Shown: positions 47,170-55,960, numbered from the stretch's first letter. The stretch is 64,000 nucleotides of DNA from Candidatus Cacconaster equi (GCA_018065895.1 JAGHSK010000002.1:1-64000); one strand, 5' to 3'. Notes: generated by a model from the sequence alone, not told the origin. Made by a program: numbers and translations.

Positions 47170-47616
47170 CTATTTGAAGATTTTAATAATTATATGTCTG
47201 TAAAATGCAAGCAAAAAGCGCTTCGGCACAGGGCCAAGCCTTCTCCAAAGAATGGCTTTACCCGGCTTTACCCTTTTGCCGGACGGCTTGACAACAGCAA
47301 TAGCCGTGCCTGAAATGTTCTCCTTGCGACACCGCTCTTTTCCATACAGGTTGCCGTCACCCATCAGGACGACCTCCTCCCCACAGATCTCCAACACACG
47401 GTGCAGAACATAACTGCCTTGCTTGTACTCCGCAAGGACAATGTCGCCCGGAGTAAGTTCACTTTCCGGCATCTTCCGCAAAATCACGCTGTCTCTGTCC
47501 CCTCTGATGAACGGATTCATACTATAGCCCCTTGTCATCAGTTCGACATCCCTGCCCTCCTTGAGAAGAAGGTCCACTTCAGCGAGCAGTATCTCGTTAG
47601 GAATCAATTTTTGCAT
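47170..47616 (-). CDS. S24/S26-type serine peptidase (signal-peptidase-like)
   Basis: This 148-residue protein has the Ser nucleophile in TRGYSMNPFIRGD (Ser32). The second block, VLHRVLEI, offers His72 instead of the Lys of classic signal peptidase I, like the Ser-His type of the SipW group. VVLMGDGNLYG supplies the conserved GD-N element. No clear membrane helix is present at the N-terminus. A hydrophobic stretch near the C-terminus (RFLLAFYRHIIIKIF) may touch the membrane. It starts 13 bp before the end of the HprK-like gene. Confidence 0.85.
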   Translation of the reverse strand: MQKLIPNEILLAEVDLLLKEGRDVELMTRGYSMNPFIRGDRDSVILRKMPESELTPGDIVLAEYKQGSYVLHRVLEICGEEVVLMGDGNLYGKERCRKENISGTAIAVVKPSGKRVKPGKAILWRRLGPVPKRFLLAFYRHIIIKIFK

Positions 47617-48506
47617 ACACCGTTATAACACACTTCCGCCGCCTGTGCGTCAGGCCTGCAGTCCAATACATAACAAGGAACAGTCAAAGCCACCTGTGAT
47701 ATCGTTTCGTACAACCCGTCCGCCATTTTTTCCACGTGACGCAAGCCCGATGTGGAAGAGTTCACATCAGCATAAGCTTCTACCGGGGCCAACCCCGTCA
47801 AGCGGTTCTCCATACTTCGACGGATCCGTACAATTCCTCCCATATCCGCGCTTTCATTCCTGTAACAAGGGGTCTTTCCGCTCCACGGTGATCCGAAAAC
47901 CTTTACCGAACCGTCATCGAATATCCGAACAATAGGGTTGTCGTCATTCAGCAGTCTGGATCCCGGGATATTTTCAAGCCACATTCTGCTATGGGTACTT
48001 TTCCCCGTGCCGCTCTTTGCGATGAACATATATGCCTTCTCATCCTTTACTATCACGGATGCGTGCATTTCTATGGTCCTTTTGCAAGATGTGCAGAAAG
48101 CGAACATAAGCATCGCGGCATTGTCCGCAGCAAACCTGCCGAAACGCGGACTGCCTACAAAAAGACGGCCTTCGCAGCAATCGGGATTCATTGACAATGC
48201 CGCAACCGGCGGCATATTTCCGACAGGCGCCATCTCGGCCCACCACTCGCCATCAGCGTTGCTGTAAATGTCCAGACGAGGCTCCTCCGGGCCCGATTCA
48301 ACCACATATAACGGGCTGAAGCAACTGTCTCTCTGCCATTGCGGGCAATCCTCCACCTTAAGGACAAACACCGGGGAACTCTTCCCGACTTCCTTTTCTT
48401 CCGTCTTGAAAGGAAGATAATTGCCGAACATATCGCTCACCTCCCAGTCGGCAGGGAGAATATCTATGACAAAGCGGTGACCAGCAACGGTAAGGTCCAG
48501 TTTCAT
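47604..48506 (-). CDS. HprK-like (HPr kinase-related) P-loop kinase
   Basis: This 300-residue protein has a PEPCK/HprK-type P-loop AKSGTGKST (163-171), a conserved His in IEMHAS (148), and an acidic LLNDDNPIV motif (185-193) for metal binding. It lacks the N-terminal domain and the signature of true HPr kinase/phosphorylase. Relatives next to PqqD-like and protease genes in other bacteria phosphorylate lasso-peptide precursors, so a peptide kinase is a fair inference. It is the first gene of the operon and diverges from argR. Confidence 0.82.
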   Translation of the reverse strand: MKLDLTVAGHRFVIDILPADWEVSDMFGNYLPFKTEEKEVGKSSPVFVLKVEDCPQWQRDSCFSPLYVVESGPEEPRLDIYSNADGEWWAEMAPVGNMPPVAALSMNPDCCEGRLFVGSPRFGRFAADNAAMLMFAFCTSCKRTIEMHASVIVKDEKAYMFIAKSGTGKSTHSRMWLENIPGSRLLNDDNPIVRIFDDGSVKVFGSPWSGKTPCYRNESADMGGIVRIRRSMENRLTGLAPVEAYADVNSSTSGLRHVEKMADGLYETISQVALTVPCYVLDCRPDAQAAEVCYNGVCKN

Positions 48507-48532
48507 TTCAATTCAATTTCAATTCGTCTGCA

Positions 48533-48540
48533 CAAAGGTA
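48533..48540 (-). promoter_or_regulatory. -7 element of the HprK-like operon
   Basis: TACCTTTG on the minus strand fits TAnnTTTG, 26 bases before the ATG. The -33 region has a TTTG at a non-standard distance. The AT-rich 118-base gap is shared with argR. Confidence 0.5.
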
Positions 48541-48575
48541 TTAATTTTGCAACAAATTGCATTGGCACATTTGTG

Positions 48576-48618
48576 TTGCATATTAATGCATATATTCATA
48601 AATTTGCATAATTATTCG
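48576..48618 (+). promoter_or_regulatory. argR promoter with an overlapping ARG-box-like site
   Basis: TTG (48576-48578), a 20-base spacer and TAAATTTG (48599-48606) form the promoter. TGCATAATTATTCG (48605-48618) differs in two positions from the perfect ARG box found upstream of the next operon and covers the predicted start of transcription. This suggests that ArgR represses its own gene. Confidence 0.65.
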
Positions 48619-48624
48619 AAATTT

Positions 48625-49068
48625 ATGAGCGACAAACAGCATCGGAAAGCTGCAATTGCAGAAATAATCAGAAATCAGAGAATCCATACTCAGGATGAAC
48701 TGATTTCCGTACTCAAAAGCAAGGGGTATTCGGTTACACAGGCCACGCTTTCGAGAGACGTGAAGGAACTTGGCGCAGTCAAGAGACCCGACTCTGTCGA
48801 AGGTACTTATTATGTACTCCCCCGTCATGGCAACACGACGAACCACATCGGAATCGAGAGCATCGAAATCTCCGGGCAACTCTGCGTGATCCGCTCGCAG
48901 CCGGGCTATGCCTCAGCTGCAGCTGCAGTCATTGACCGGGCAAACATTCAAAACGTGATGGGTACCATTGCAGGAGATGACACTGTCCTGGTAATGCTCA
49001 AGGAGACGGCTGACAAGGATGTTATCCGCAAATCACTCCTTTCCATCTTCCAGAAATCATATTTATAG
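48625..49068 (+). CDS. argR: arginine repressor ArgR
   Basis: This is a 147-residue ArgR/AhrC protein. The N-terminal winged helix has IAEIIRNQRIHTQDELISVL and the recognition part QATLSRDVKELG. The C-terminal domain, which binds arginine and forms the hexamer, has GYASAAAAVIDRA and the key GTIAGDDTVLVML. The frame is open 26 codons upstream, but that stretch contains the promoter, so ATG 48625 is the start. Its likely targets, its own gene and the downstream acetyltransferase-argF pair, both carry ARG boxes. Confidence 0.95.
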   Translation: MSDKQHRKAAIAEIIRNQRIHTQDELISVLKSKGYSVTQATLSRDVKELGAVKRPDSVEGTYYVLPRHGNTTNHIGIESIEISGQLCVIRSQPGYASAAAAVIDRANIQNVMGTIAGDDTVLVMLKETADKDVIRKSLLSIFQKSYL

Positions 49069-49097
49069 CCTCCGTAGGCGATTCTTTGCAGAATATT

Positions 49098-49151
49098 TTT
49101 GCATAATGAATAATTATTCATATTTTTGTGGCGGTTTTGAATAAATATTCA
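49098..49151 (+). promoter_or_regulatory. promoter with two ARG boxes ahead of the GNAT-argF operon
   Basis: TTTG (49098-49101), a 19-base spacer and TATTTTTG (49121-49128) form a full promoter. Between the two elements lies the perfect palindrome ATGAATAATTATTCAT (49106-49121), the ArgR consensus. A second site, TGAATAAATATTCA (49138-49151), follows the predicted transcription start. The centres are 31 bases apart, about three helical turns. Arginine-dependent repression is strongly suggested. Confidence 0.88.
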
Positions 49152-49159
49152 TTAGGCAA

Positions 49160-49699
49160 ATGGGAGAAATAAAAATTACTTTTGCTGCGATGGACCATCT
49201 CAAATATGCTGATGACATATCTGAGGCCATCGCAGAAGCGGCCAGGGACAAGAACTCCGGTCTGGCTCTCCGCTCGCCTGAATATATCACTGAGAAAATC
49301 AAAGCCGGTCGTGGAGTGATTGCCCTCGACGGAGAGGCTCTCGCCGGATTCTGCTACATCAATCCCTGGGAGAATGACCTGTTCGTAGCCCACTCCGGGC
49401 TGATAGTGAAGCCTCAATACAGAGGCCGTGGTCTTGCAAAGGCTCTCAAACAAAAAGCTTATGAATTGACAAGGCTCCGCTTTCCGAAAGCCGGAATCTT
49501 CGGCCTTACGACAAGCCCTGCAGTCAAAAAAATAAATGAATCACTCGGTTACAAAGCCGTTCCCTACAATGAAATCACGAATGACATCAGATTCTGGAAA
49601 GGCTGCGTAAGCTGCGTACATTATGAATTATTGTGCAAGAACGGATTTGAATCCTGTCTGTGCACTGCAATGTTGTATAACCCTGAAAAAGATGAATAA
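49160..49699 (+). CDS. GNAT acetyltransferase of the arginine regulon (possible N-acylglutamate synthase)
   Basis: This 179-residue GNAT protein carries the acetyl-CoA loop in [20 protein letters not shown] (residues about 95-115) and a Cys-rich C-terminus ([19 protein letters not shown]). It sits behind two ARG boxes and overlaps argF by 8 bp. Similar GNAT proteins lie in arginine operons of Bacteroidota and are proposed to carry out the first step, acylation of glutamate. That role is inferred from context, not shown by the sequence. Confidence 0.75.
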   Translation: MGEIKITFAAMDHLKYADDISEAIAEAARDKNSGLALRSPEYITEKIKAGRGVIALDGEALAGFCYINPWENDLFVAHSGLIVKPQYRGRGLAKALKQKAYELTRLRFPKAGIFGLTTSPAVKKINESLGYKAVPYNEITNDIRFWKGCVSCVHYELLCKNGFESCLCTAMLYNPEKDE

Positions 49700-50684
49700 A
49701 ACACATTTTCTGAAAATCCTGGATTTCACTCCGGAACAGATCAAACATTATATTGACCTTGCAGCCCGGCTCAAAGCAGACAAAAAAGCCGGAAAGGAGA
49801 TACAGCACCTGAAAGGGAAGAACATCGCCATTCTCTTCGAGAAGGCTTCGACACGTACACGATGCTCATTCGAGGTAGCTGCAAGCGACCAGGGAGGATA
49901 TGCCACCTATCTGGGATCAGTCGGCTCACATCTGGGCATTGACGAATCGATGGACGACACCGCCCGCGTTCTTGGCAGAATGTTCGACGGCATCGCTTAC
50001 CGCGGCTACGGACAGGAAATCGTTGAAAGAATATCCGAACTTGCCGGGGTTCCAGTATGGAACGCGCTTACGAACGAGGCTCATCCCACTCAAACTCTTG
50101 CAGACTTGCTTACCATGATGGAGCATACCGACAAGCCGCTCAACGAGGTAAAAGTGGCCTTTCTGGGAGACACCCGGTTCAATACCTGCAACAGCCTGTT
50201 CGTCGGTTGCGTGAAGATGGGAATGGATTTCAGGGCAGTCAGTCCGAAGGCTCTGCAGCCATCAGCTGAACTCCAGGCGGAGTGCCGCAAGATCGCCGAA
50301 CAGACAGGAGCACGCATCACCGTCACCGACAACGTTGCCGAGGGTGTCAAGGGGTGTGATTTCATCTATACCGACGTGTGGGTATCTATGGGTGAGCCTG
50401 CCGAAATTTGGGATGAACGTGTTGCCATTCTCCGTCCTTACAGGGTAGATATGGCCATGATGAAAGCAACCGGCAACCCTGACTGCAAGTTCATGCACTG
50501 TCTGCCTTCATTCCACGACACTTCCATCAAGGCAGGTCGGGAGCTGCGCGACAAATACGGATTGGATGGTGTGGAGGTGAGCGACGAGGTTTTCGAGTCG
50601 CCGAACAGCGTCGTATTCGACGAGGCAGAGAACAGAATGCACACCATCAAGGCAGTGATGGTCGAGAGTCTCGGAAACATTTAG
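49692..50684 (+). CDS. argF: ornithine carbamoyltransferase
   Basis: The 331-residue enzyme makes citrulline from ornithine and carbamoyl phosphate. It has the carbamoyl-phosphate motif STRTR (53-57) followed by [12 protein letters not shown], the block [36 protein letters not shown], and the ornithine-side HCLP (from residue 270). The sequence looks like canonical OTC rather than the N-succinyl- or N-acetylornithine enzyme known from other Bacteroidota. The ATG at 49692 overlaps the GNAT stop. The frame is open earlier, but only inside the GNAT gene. Confidence 0.92.
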   Translation: MNKTHFLKILDFTPEQIKHYIDLAARLKADKKAGKEIQHLKGKNIAILFEKASTRTRCSFEVAASDQGGYATYLGSVGSHLGIDESMDDTARVLGRMFDGIAYRGYGQEIVERISELAGVPVWNALTNEAHPTQTLADLLTMMEHTDKPLNEVKVAFLGDTRFNTCNSLFVGCVKMGMDFRAVSPKALQPSAELQAECRKIAEQTGARITVTDNVAEGVKGCDFIYTDVWVSMGEPAEIWDERVAILRPYRVDMAMMKATGNPDCKFMHCLPSFHDTSIKAGRELRDKYGLDGVEVSDEVFESPNSVVFDEAENRMHTIKAVMVESLGNI

Positions 50685-50693
50685 AATTCCCGC

Positions 50694-51311
50694 TTATTTC
50701 TTCTCGAAATGCTGGTAGTCTTTTGCAGACCTCCATTCTCCGCCCCATACAAAGCCTCTGCTTTTGAAAAGTTTGTAGCATAGATCCTTCTTGCTGATGG
50801 CGTGCGGCTGGGTTCTGTCCTTGCCCGAGGCAGCGGCGGCAGGTTTCACTATGTCGCCTTTAACATAAGGATTTTCCAAAGGATTGATATCTATTGCCAT
50901 ACCGTGGGCGTGCGCGGAGAGTTTCTTTGACCCGACTGCATTTCTGTAATTGAAGCACGAGGTGTTGTCGTCAGCCATCGACAATTCATCATCGCCACCG
51001 TATGAATCCACCAACCTCACCCGCCGTATAGGATAGCCGGCTTCATATAGTTCCTTGAATATATATATCAGATCGTCGGCTATGGCCTTGTTGCAGACAA
51101 TCTCGCCAAATGCCCTGTGGCCTTTGAAATCAGTATAGGTGACCACCAGATATCTCAAATCGTCAAAGTTCACCTCGCTGCCTTCCGGACAGGATTTCCC
51201 TGCCATTCTAAGTTGAATTGCGGGAGGAACCTTCGTACATAGGAAAAGACCCTCCTTTGCTTCCACTGTTAAACACAGGGACAACAGTATGATTGTCAAA
51301 AGTGTCTTCAT
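50694..51311 (-). CDS. exported M15-type D-Ala-D-Ala carboxypeptidase-like protein
   Basis: This 205-residue protein has a signal peptide (MKTLLTIILLSLCLTVEA). The M15C zinc site is in SAHAHGMAIDINPLENPY, with the last ligand in GGEWRSAKDYQHFE near the C-terminus. Such enzymes trim peptidoglycan stem peptides. The start at 51311 overlaps the stop of the upstream gene as TAATG. An ATG three codons earlier is possible but less likely. It converges with argF. Confidence 0.88.
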   Translation of the reverse strand: MKTLLTIILLSLCLTVEAKEGLFLCTKVPPAIQLRMAGKSCPEGSEVNFDDLRYLVVTYTDFKGHRAFGEIVCNKAIADDLIYIFKELYEAGYPIRRVRLVDSYGGDDELSMADDNTSCFNYRNAVGSKKLSAHAHGMAIDINPLENPYVKGDIVKPAAAASGKDRTQPHAISKKDLCYKLFKSRGFVWGGEWRSAKDYQHFEKK

Positions 51312-52450
51312 TAACGGCATCCCTCAATGAGAAGGTCTATTCCCTCCTTCAATCGCTTGACGTGAGACTGGTAACCGCAATTGGCCCAAGGAGCAGACAG
51401 GAAGCCCATCAGATGATCTTCCGGAACTGCCCTGCGTGTAAGCTTGATGATTTCGCCCATAACCTCATCGGAGTTTACGCCCTTCCTGCGTTTGTAGGCA
51501 CTTACCCAATTGCTTCCACATCCCAGCACGTCAAATCCGTTTTTGCCCAATTCGTAATAGCAAAGGACTTTATTCCTGACCCTGCCATTCATTTTATCCG
51601 GATCATAGCCCTGCAGGCTGTCATCATAATACCAAGGACACTGAATCACGCTCTTCGGACAGCGCGTATAGAAATCCGGATGATCCCAACCATAGTCGCT
51701 CCACACCATTGCGCGTGCGCCAAAACTCTCGACAATGCCTGTTATGTAGAGGAAATCCGTCCACCAGTTCTCCCCACAACGCATCATCATATAGGTGTAG
51801 CCCTTCTGGAGGTCATAATTATCCTCCTCGTCAAAGCCGAGGTGGATATAGCGGGGATGACCGAAGATTTCATATACATCGGAGAGGACATCCCTGCACA
51901 TCTGATAATAGGGCTTCGAAGAGACCATATGCTGGTAGTCCTTCATCCATCCGTTGTGATTTGTGGAAAAATTGAGTTTCGGTATGACCTCCATTCCCAT
52001 AGAGTTGAGCCGCCTTATTTCCTGCTGCATTTTTTCGACGCTCCAGGTCCCCGGAATCGCGAGTTCCGGGTGACTGGGATAAAAAAGCCCCTCTCCCAGG
52101 TCACAGACAAGCATATTGATGCCTCTCTCCGAAGCATAGTCTGTCACCTCCTTCCAATATTCGTTCTTGCAGACAAGTTTTAGGTCCGGTTGTATTGATT
52201 CGGGGAGATGTTTTATGGCAGACTCCGGATCGCTTCCCATAGCCTCGGTGGGCCACTGGCACCACATATTGTGGCCAATCATTATGTAAAGCGCCTTGAC
52301 ATCTCCGAAGGGCACCTGCACCGTCTGCGTCAATGGTTTTATCCTGATTTTCCTTTCCTTGCCAGTCTCTTTGCCAAAAGAATCAACTGATCCGAGCGCC
52401 AGGGCTGTGGCTCCCGCTGCGGCTGTTTCCAAAAAATGACGTCTGTCCAT
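51311..52450 (-). CDS. Tat-exported GH20-like glycoside hydrolase fold protein
   Basis: The 379-residue protein starts MDRRHFLETAAAGATALALG, a twin-arginine signal. A TIM-barrel domain follows, in which RYIHLGFDEEDN resembles the catalytic Asp-Glu motif of family 20 hexosaminidases. WSDYGWDHPDF and aromatic residues in NENWWTDF-like segments would line a sugar pocket. The frame is open 13 codons further upstream, but the -7 element at 52477-52484 argues for 52450. The substrate is unknown, possibly N-acetylhexosamine. It pairs with the M15 peptidase, hinting at cell-wall turnover. Confidence 0.7.
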   Translation of the reverse strand: MDRRHFLETAAAGATALALGSVDSFGKETGKERKIRIKPLTQTVQVPFGDVKALYIMIGHNMWCQWPTEAMGSDPESAIKHLPESIQPDLKLVCKNEYWKEVTDYASERGINMLVCDLGEGLFYPSHPELAIPGTWSVEKMQQEIRRLNSMGMEVIPKLNFSTNHNGWMKDYQHMVSSKPYYQMCRDVLSDVYEIFGHPRYIHLGFDEEDNYDLQKGYTYMMMRCGENWWTDFLYITGIVESFGARAMVWSDYGWDHPDFYTRCPKSVIQCPWYYDDSLQGYDPDKMNGRVRNKVLCYYELGKNGFDVLGCGSNWVSAYKRRKGVNSDEVMGEIIKLTRRAVPEDHLMGFLSAPWANCGYQSHVKRLKEGIDLLIEGCR

Positions 52451-52476
52451 ACCTGTCTGAATTTCGATGCCTGCCA

Positions 52477-52484
52477 CAAATATA
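52477..52484 (-). promoter_or_regulatory. -7 element of the GH20-like/M15 operon
   Basis: TATATTTG on the minus strand fits TAnnTTTG, 26 bases before the ATG at 52450. No clear -33 box is seen. Confidence 0.5.
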
Positions 52485-52554
52485 AACAATAATCCGCACT
52501 CCCTCGACCACGAGATTCAACTCAAAAGACAAAAGCTTCGCTCACGGCTCTATC

Positions 52555-52757
52555 GCAGACAGGATGCAGACAGGACTCACGGTTTCGCAGAGCTGCCTCT
52601 GGCCTTGACTTCCCTTTGCTGCGGAACTCGCTATTTTAGCTGCTACGCATCTAAAATCACTCACACAGTCCTCGCAATTCGCTTCGCGAACCGGGGCGTC
52701 TTCGTCCTTCGGCTACCTCGCTCTGCGAAACCGTGAGTCCTGTCCGCATCTGTCTGC
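52555..52757. repeat. 203-base palindromic non-coding element (MITE-like or structured RNA)
   Basis: The ends form a 37-38 bp nearly perfect inverted repeat: 52555-52592 (starting GCAGACAGGATGCAGACAGG) and 52721-52757. Inside are two more hairpins, ATTTTAG with CTAAAAT (52632-52656 region) and TTCGC-TTC-GCGAA (52678-52690 region). Just left of the element the pieces CTCACGG and CGCAGAC recur as a short direct repeat. A plus-strand 89-codon frame crosses it but looks accidental. No target duplication or transposase is visible. The rest of the gap 52451-52836 holds a promoter and a terminator. Confidence 0.65.
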
Positions 52758-52787
52758 TTTTTTGGAGCCCTTTTTTTGAAAAAAGAA

Positions 52788-52835
52788 AAAGGGATTTGCA
52801 CCTTCCGGACAAAAGCCATTGGAACAAATCCCTTT
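52788..52835 (-). terminator. terminator downstream of the CAT-anticodon tRNA
   Basis: An 11-bp stem (AAAGGGATTTG at 52788-52798 with CAAATCCCTTT at 52825-52835) has a loop of 26 bases. A T-rich stretch follows on the minus strand. Confidence 0.75.
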
Positions 52836-52836
52836 G

Positions 52837-52910
52837 TGGTCCCAGCAGGGCATGATCCTGCGACCCCCTGATTATGAGTCAGATGCTCTAACCAACTGAG
52901 CTATGGGACC
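52837..52910 (-). tRNA. tRNA with CAT anticodon (elongator Met, or Ile2)
   Basis: A full cloverleaf is present: acceptor GGTCCCA/TGGGACC, D-stem GCTC/GAGC, anticodon stem TCTGA/TCAGG with loop CTCATAA. The discriminator is A, and no CCA is encoded. The T-loop reads ATCATGC instead of TTCRANN, an unusual change at positions 54 and 58. It lacks the initiator features. Whether it is Met or lysidine-modified Ile2 cannot be decided by eye. Confidence 0.9.
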
Positions 52911-52956
52911 GGAAACTATCTATGATGTACAAAGCGTATCTAAGATAATCTTTCCA

Positions 52957-52984
52957 AAGCGCTGATTCTCTTCCGGCAGCGCTT
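52957..52984 (-). terminator. hairpin after rpsJ
   Basis: A perfect 8-bp stem (AAGCGCTG at 52957-52964 with CAGCGCTT at 52977-52984) has a 12-base loop. There is no good T-run, so it may act as a partial terminator or processing site between the str operon and the tRNA. Confidence 0.5.
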
Positions 52985-53000
52985 GCACCGGAATTATACT

Positions 53001-53309
53001 TTATAAAACTTTAATTTCAACCTCAACGCCACTTGGGAGTTCGAGCTTCATAAGAGCGTCAACGGTCTTAGGAGTTGAACTGAAAATGTCCAAAAGGCGA
53101 CGGAAAGAATTAAGTTCGAACTGTTCACGAGCTTTCTTGTTAACGAAAGTCGAACGGTTGACAGTAAAGATCTTCTGGTCGGTTGGAAGAGGAATCGGTC
53201 CGCTTACAACAGCACCTGTTGACTTTACAGTATCCACGATCTTCTTTGCTGACTTGTCGAGCAATGCATGATCGTAAGATTTAAGTTTAATTCTGATTTT
53301 CTGGCTCAT
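53001..53309 (-). CDS. rpsJ: 30S ribosomal protein S10
   Basis: This is a 102-residue S10 (NusE), part of the small subunit and of antitermination complexes. [21 protein letters not shown] and [17 protein letters not shown] are family hallmarks. It is the last gene of rpsL-rpsG-fusA-rpsJ, 16 bp after fusA. The usual next genes (rplC, rplD and so on) are absent; a hairpin and a tRNA follow instead. Confidence 0.97.
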   Translation of the reverse strand: MSQKIRIKLKSYDHALLDKSAKKIVDTVKSTGAVVSGPIPLPTDQKIFTVNRSTFVNKKAREQFELNSFRRLLDIFSSTPKTVDALMKLELPSGVEVEIKVL

Positions 53310-53325
53310 TATTTTTAACTATTAA

Positions 53326-55443
53326 TTATTCATCATCTTCGGCAAACCTTCTAGGACCGCCCTGTTTGTCGATAACTTCCTTGGCAATGTTTCCAGGAAC
53401 CTCCGCATAGTGGGAAAATTCCATTGTGCTGGTAGCACGGCCTGAAGAGAGTGTACGGAGAACAGTCACATAACCGAACTGTTCTGAAAGCGGAACTTTA
53501 GCTTTGACGATTCTTGCATTGCCTTTGCTGTCCATATCGACAATCTGCCCGCGGCGGCGGTTCAGGTCTCCCACGACATCACCCATATAGTCTTCCGGAG
53601 TAACGACTTCGAGCGACATTATAGGTTCCATCAAGACAGGAGCGCACTTAGGCAGAGCCTTTCGGAATGCCAGTCGCGCACATATCTCAAATGAGAGGGC
53701 ATCTGAATCAACAGGGTGGAAGCTACCGTCGAGAAGGCGGACCTTCAGAGACGTAACTTCATAACCTGCGAGCACACCGTTGGCCATTGCTGATTTGAAT
53801 CCTTTTTCAACTGCCGGTATGAACTCACGAGGGATGTTGCCGCCCTTGACTTCGTCAATGAACTGAAGTCCGGTAACACCTTCGTCAGCAGGCCCTATTT
53901 CAACGATGATGTCAGCGAACTTGCCGCGTCCACCAGTCTGTTTCTTGAATACCTCGCGGTGCTGGACAGCCTTGGTGACAGCCTCTTTGTAGTTGACCTG
54001 AGGCGCACCCTGGTTGATTTCCACTCCGAACTCCCTGCGGAGACGGTCCACGATGATATCAAGATGAAGTTCACCCATACCGCTGATAATGGTCTGACCA
54101 GTTTCAGCATCTGACTGAACTGTGAATGTAGGGTCTTCTTCTGACAGTTTGCCAAGCGCAATGCCCAATTTGTCGAGATCCTGCTGTGTCTTCGGCTCAA
54201 CGGCAAGTCCGATCACAGGATCAGGGAATGTCATTGATTCGAGCACAATAGGATGGTTCTCTTCACAAATGGTGTCACCAGTGCGCAGCTCCTTGAATCC
54301 GACTGCAGCGCAGATATCACCTGCTTCCACAAAGTCAATAGGATTCTGTTTGTTGGAGTGCATCTGGTAGAGTCTTGCCACACGTTCTTTTTTGCCTGAG
54401 CGTGTGTTGAGCACATAAGAGCCGGCATCCAGCTTGCCCGAGTAGGCTCTCAGGAATGCCAGGCGTCCCACGAAAGGATCGGTTGCAATCTTGAATACAA
54501 GTCCGCAGAAAGGTTCAGTTGAATCCGGTTTGCGCTCGATCTTCTCCCCTGTACGAAGATTTTCGCCGGTAACTCCACCTTTGTCGAGCGGAGACGGAAG
54601 GTAACGCATAACTGCATCCAGAAGGAACTGTACACCTTTGTTCTTAAATGATGAACCGCAGCAGGTAGGAACAACCGCCATATCGATGGTGGCCTTCCTG
54701 AGCGCCTCGATTATCTCTTCATCGGAAATTGAATCAGGGTCGTCGAAGAATTTCTCAAGGATCGTGTCATCGTATTCGGCAATCGACTCGATGAGTTTTC
54801 CTCTCCATTCCTCAACCTCTGCAACCATGGAAGCAGGAATCTCCCTTATCTCATAATTGACAAGCTCCTTGCTGTTGTTGTAGTAGTAAGCTTTCTTTGA
54901 GATGAGGTCAACCACACCCTCGAAGTTCTCCTCTGCACCGATAGGCAGGCAGATAGGGATCGAGCGTGCTCCAAGCTTCTCGTTTATCTCCTCCACGACA
55001 GCAAGAAAATCTGCACCCGTGCGGTCCATCTTGTTCACGTAGGCAATCTTCGGAACAAGATATTTGTCAGCCTGACGCCAAACGGTCTCAGACTGGGGCT
55101 GCACACGTCCGACAGCACAGAATGTAGCAATCGTGCCGTCGAGGACACGGAGGCTACGTTCCACCTCGACCGTAAAGTCAACGTGGCCCGGAGTGTCGAT
55201 AAGGTTTATCTGGTATTGATTTCCGTTGTAATGCCAGAAAGCCGTAGTCGCAGCCGATGTGATGGTAATACCACGCTCCTGCTCCTGGACCATCCAGTCC
55301 ATTGTGGCAGCGCCCTCGTGCACCTCTCCCATCTTGTGGGTCTTGCCCGTATAGTAGAGGATACGTTCAGACGTTGTGGTCTTACCGGCATCGATGTGCG
55401 CCATGATACCGATATTCCTTGTGTATTTAAGATCTCTTGCCAT
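53326..55443 (-). CDS. fusA: translation elongation factor G
   Basis: This is a 705-residue EF-G, the GTPase that moves tRNA and mRNA during translation. It has the P-loop AHIDAGKTT (15-23), switch [17 protein letters not shown] and NKMD. Domain IV carries the tip region near [16 protein letters not shown]. It lies 9 bp after rpsG. It is the normal full-length version, here in the str operon, so it is the housekeeping copy. Confidence 0.98.
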   Translation of the reverse strand: MARDLKYTRNIGIMAHIDAGKTTTSERILYYTGKTHKMGEVHEGAATMDWMVQEQERGITITSAATTAFWHYNGNQYQINLIDTPGHVDFTVEVERSLRVLDGTIATFCAVGRVQPQSETVWRQADKYLVPKIAYVNKMDRTGADFLAVVEEINEKLGARSIPICLPIGAEENFEGVVDLISKKAYYYNNSKELVNYEIREIPASMVAEVEEWRGKLIESIAEYDDTILEKFFDDPDSISDEEIIEALRKATIDMAVVPTCCGSSFKNKGVQFLLDAVMRYLPSPLDKGGVTGENLRTGEKIERKPDSTEPFCGLVFKIATDPFVGRLAFLRAYSGKLDAGSYVLNTRSGKKERVARLYQMHSNKQNPIDFVEAGDICAAVGFKELRTGDTICEENHPIVLESMTFPDPVIGLAVEPKTQQDLDKLGIALGKLSEEDPTFTVQSDAETGQTIISGMGELHLDIIVDRLRREFGVEINQGAPQVNYKEAVTKAVQHREVFKKQTGGRGKFADIIVEIGPADEGVTGLQFIDEVKGGNIPREFIPAVEKGFKSAMANGVLAGYEVTSLKVRLLDGSFHPVDSDALSFEICARLAFRKALPKCAPVLMEPIMSLEVVTPEDYMGDVVGDLNRRRGQIVDMDSKGNARIVKAKVPLSEQFGYVTVLRTLSSGRATSTMEFSHYAEVPGNIAKEVIDKQGGPRRFAEDDE

Positions 55444-55452
55444 TAAGCTCTA

Positions 55453-55929
55453 TTAGAAACGGAAATGTGCAAAGGCCTTGTTAGCCTCAGCCATTCTGTG
55501 CATATCTTCTTTTCTCTTGAAGGCTGCACCTTCGCAGTTGTAAGCCGCCATGATTTCTGCAGCCAGTTTTTCGGCCATGGAGTGACCGGAGCGCTTACGG
55601 GCGAAAAGTATCATATTCTTCATACTGAGAGAGACTTTTCTTTCCGGACGAACCTCCATAGGCACCTGGAAGTTTGCACCACCTACACGACGTGACTTAA
55701 CCTCAACCTGAGGAGTGACGTTTTCAAGGGCTTTCTTCCAAATATCGAGTGGAGCCTGCTCAGAATCTTTCATCTTCTCGCCGATCATATCGATCGCATC
55801 GTAAAAAATAGAATAAGCGATACTCTTCTTCCCCTGCAACATAAGATTATTCACGAAACGGGTAACCTGTACATCGTGAAACTTAGGATCAGGAAGTAGA
55901 ATCCTCTTTTTAGGCTTCGTTTTTCTCAT
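55453..55929 (-). CDS. rpsG: 30S ribosomal protein S7
   Basis: This 158-residue S7 nucleates the 3' domain of 16S r[23 protein letters not shown] and the [14 protein letters not shown] motif are conserved. It lies 31 bp after rpsL and 9 bp before fusA. Confidence 0.97.
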   Translation of the reverse strand: MRKTKPKKRILLPDPKFHDVQVTRFVNNLMLQGKKSIAYSIFYDAIDMIGEKMKDSEQAPLDIWKKALENVTPQVEVKSRRVGGANFQVPMEVRPERKVSLSMKNMILFARKRSGHSMAEKLAAEIMAAYNCEGAAFKRKEDMHRMAEANKAFAHFRF

Positions 55930-55960
55930 TTTTCTGAAATTTAATAATTAAACAAACAGA

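Noticed and set aside
52467-52736. 89-codon plus-strand frame near the CAT-anticodon tRNA
   Set aside because: It runs through the palindromic element and the promoter of the opposite gene; the product has no domain and no protein-like composition.
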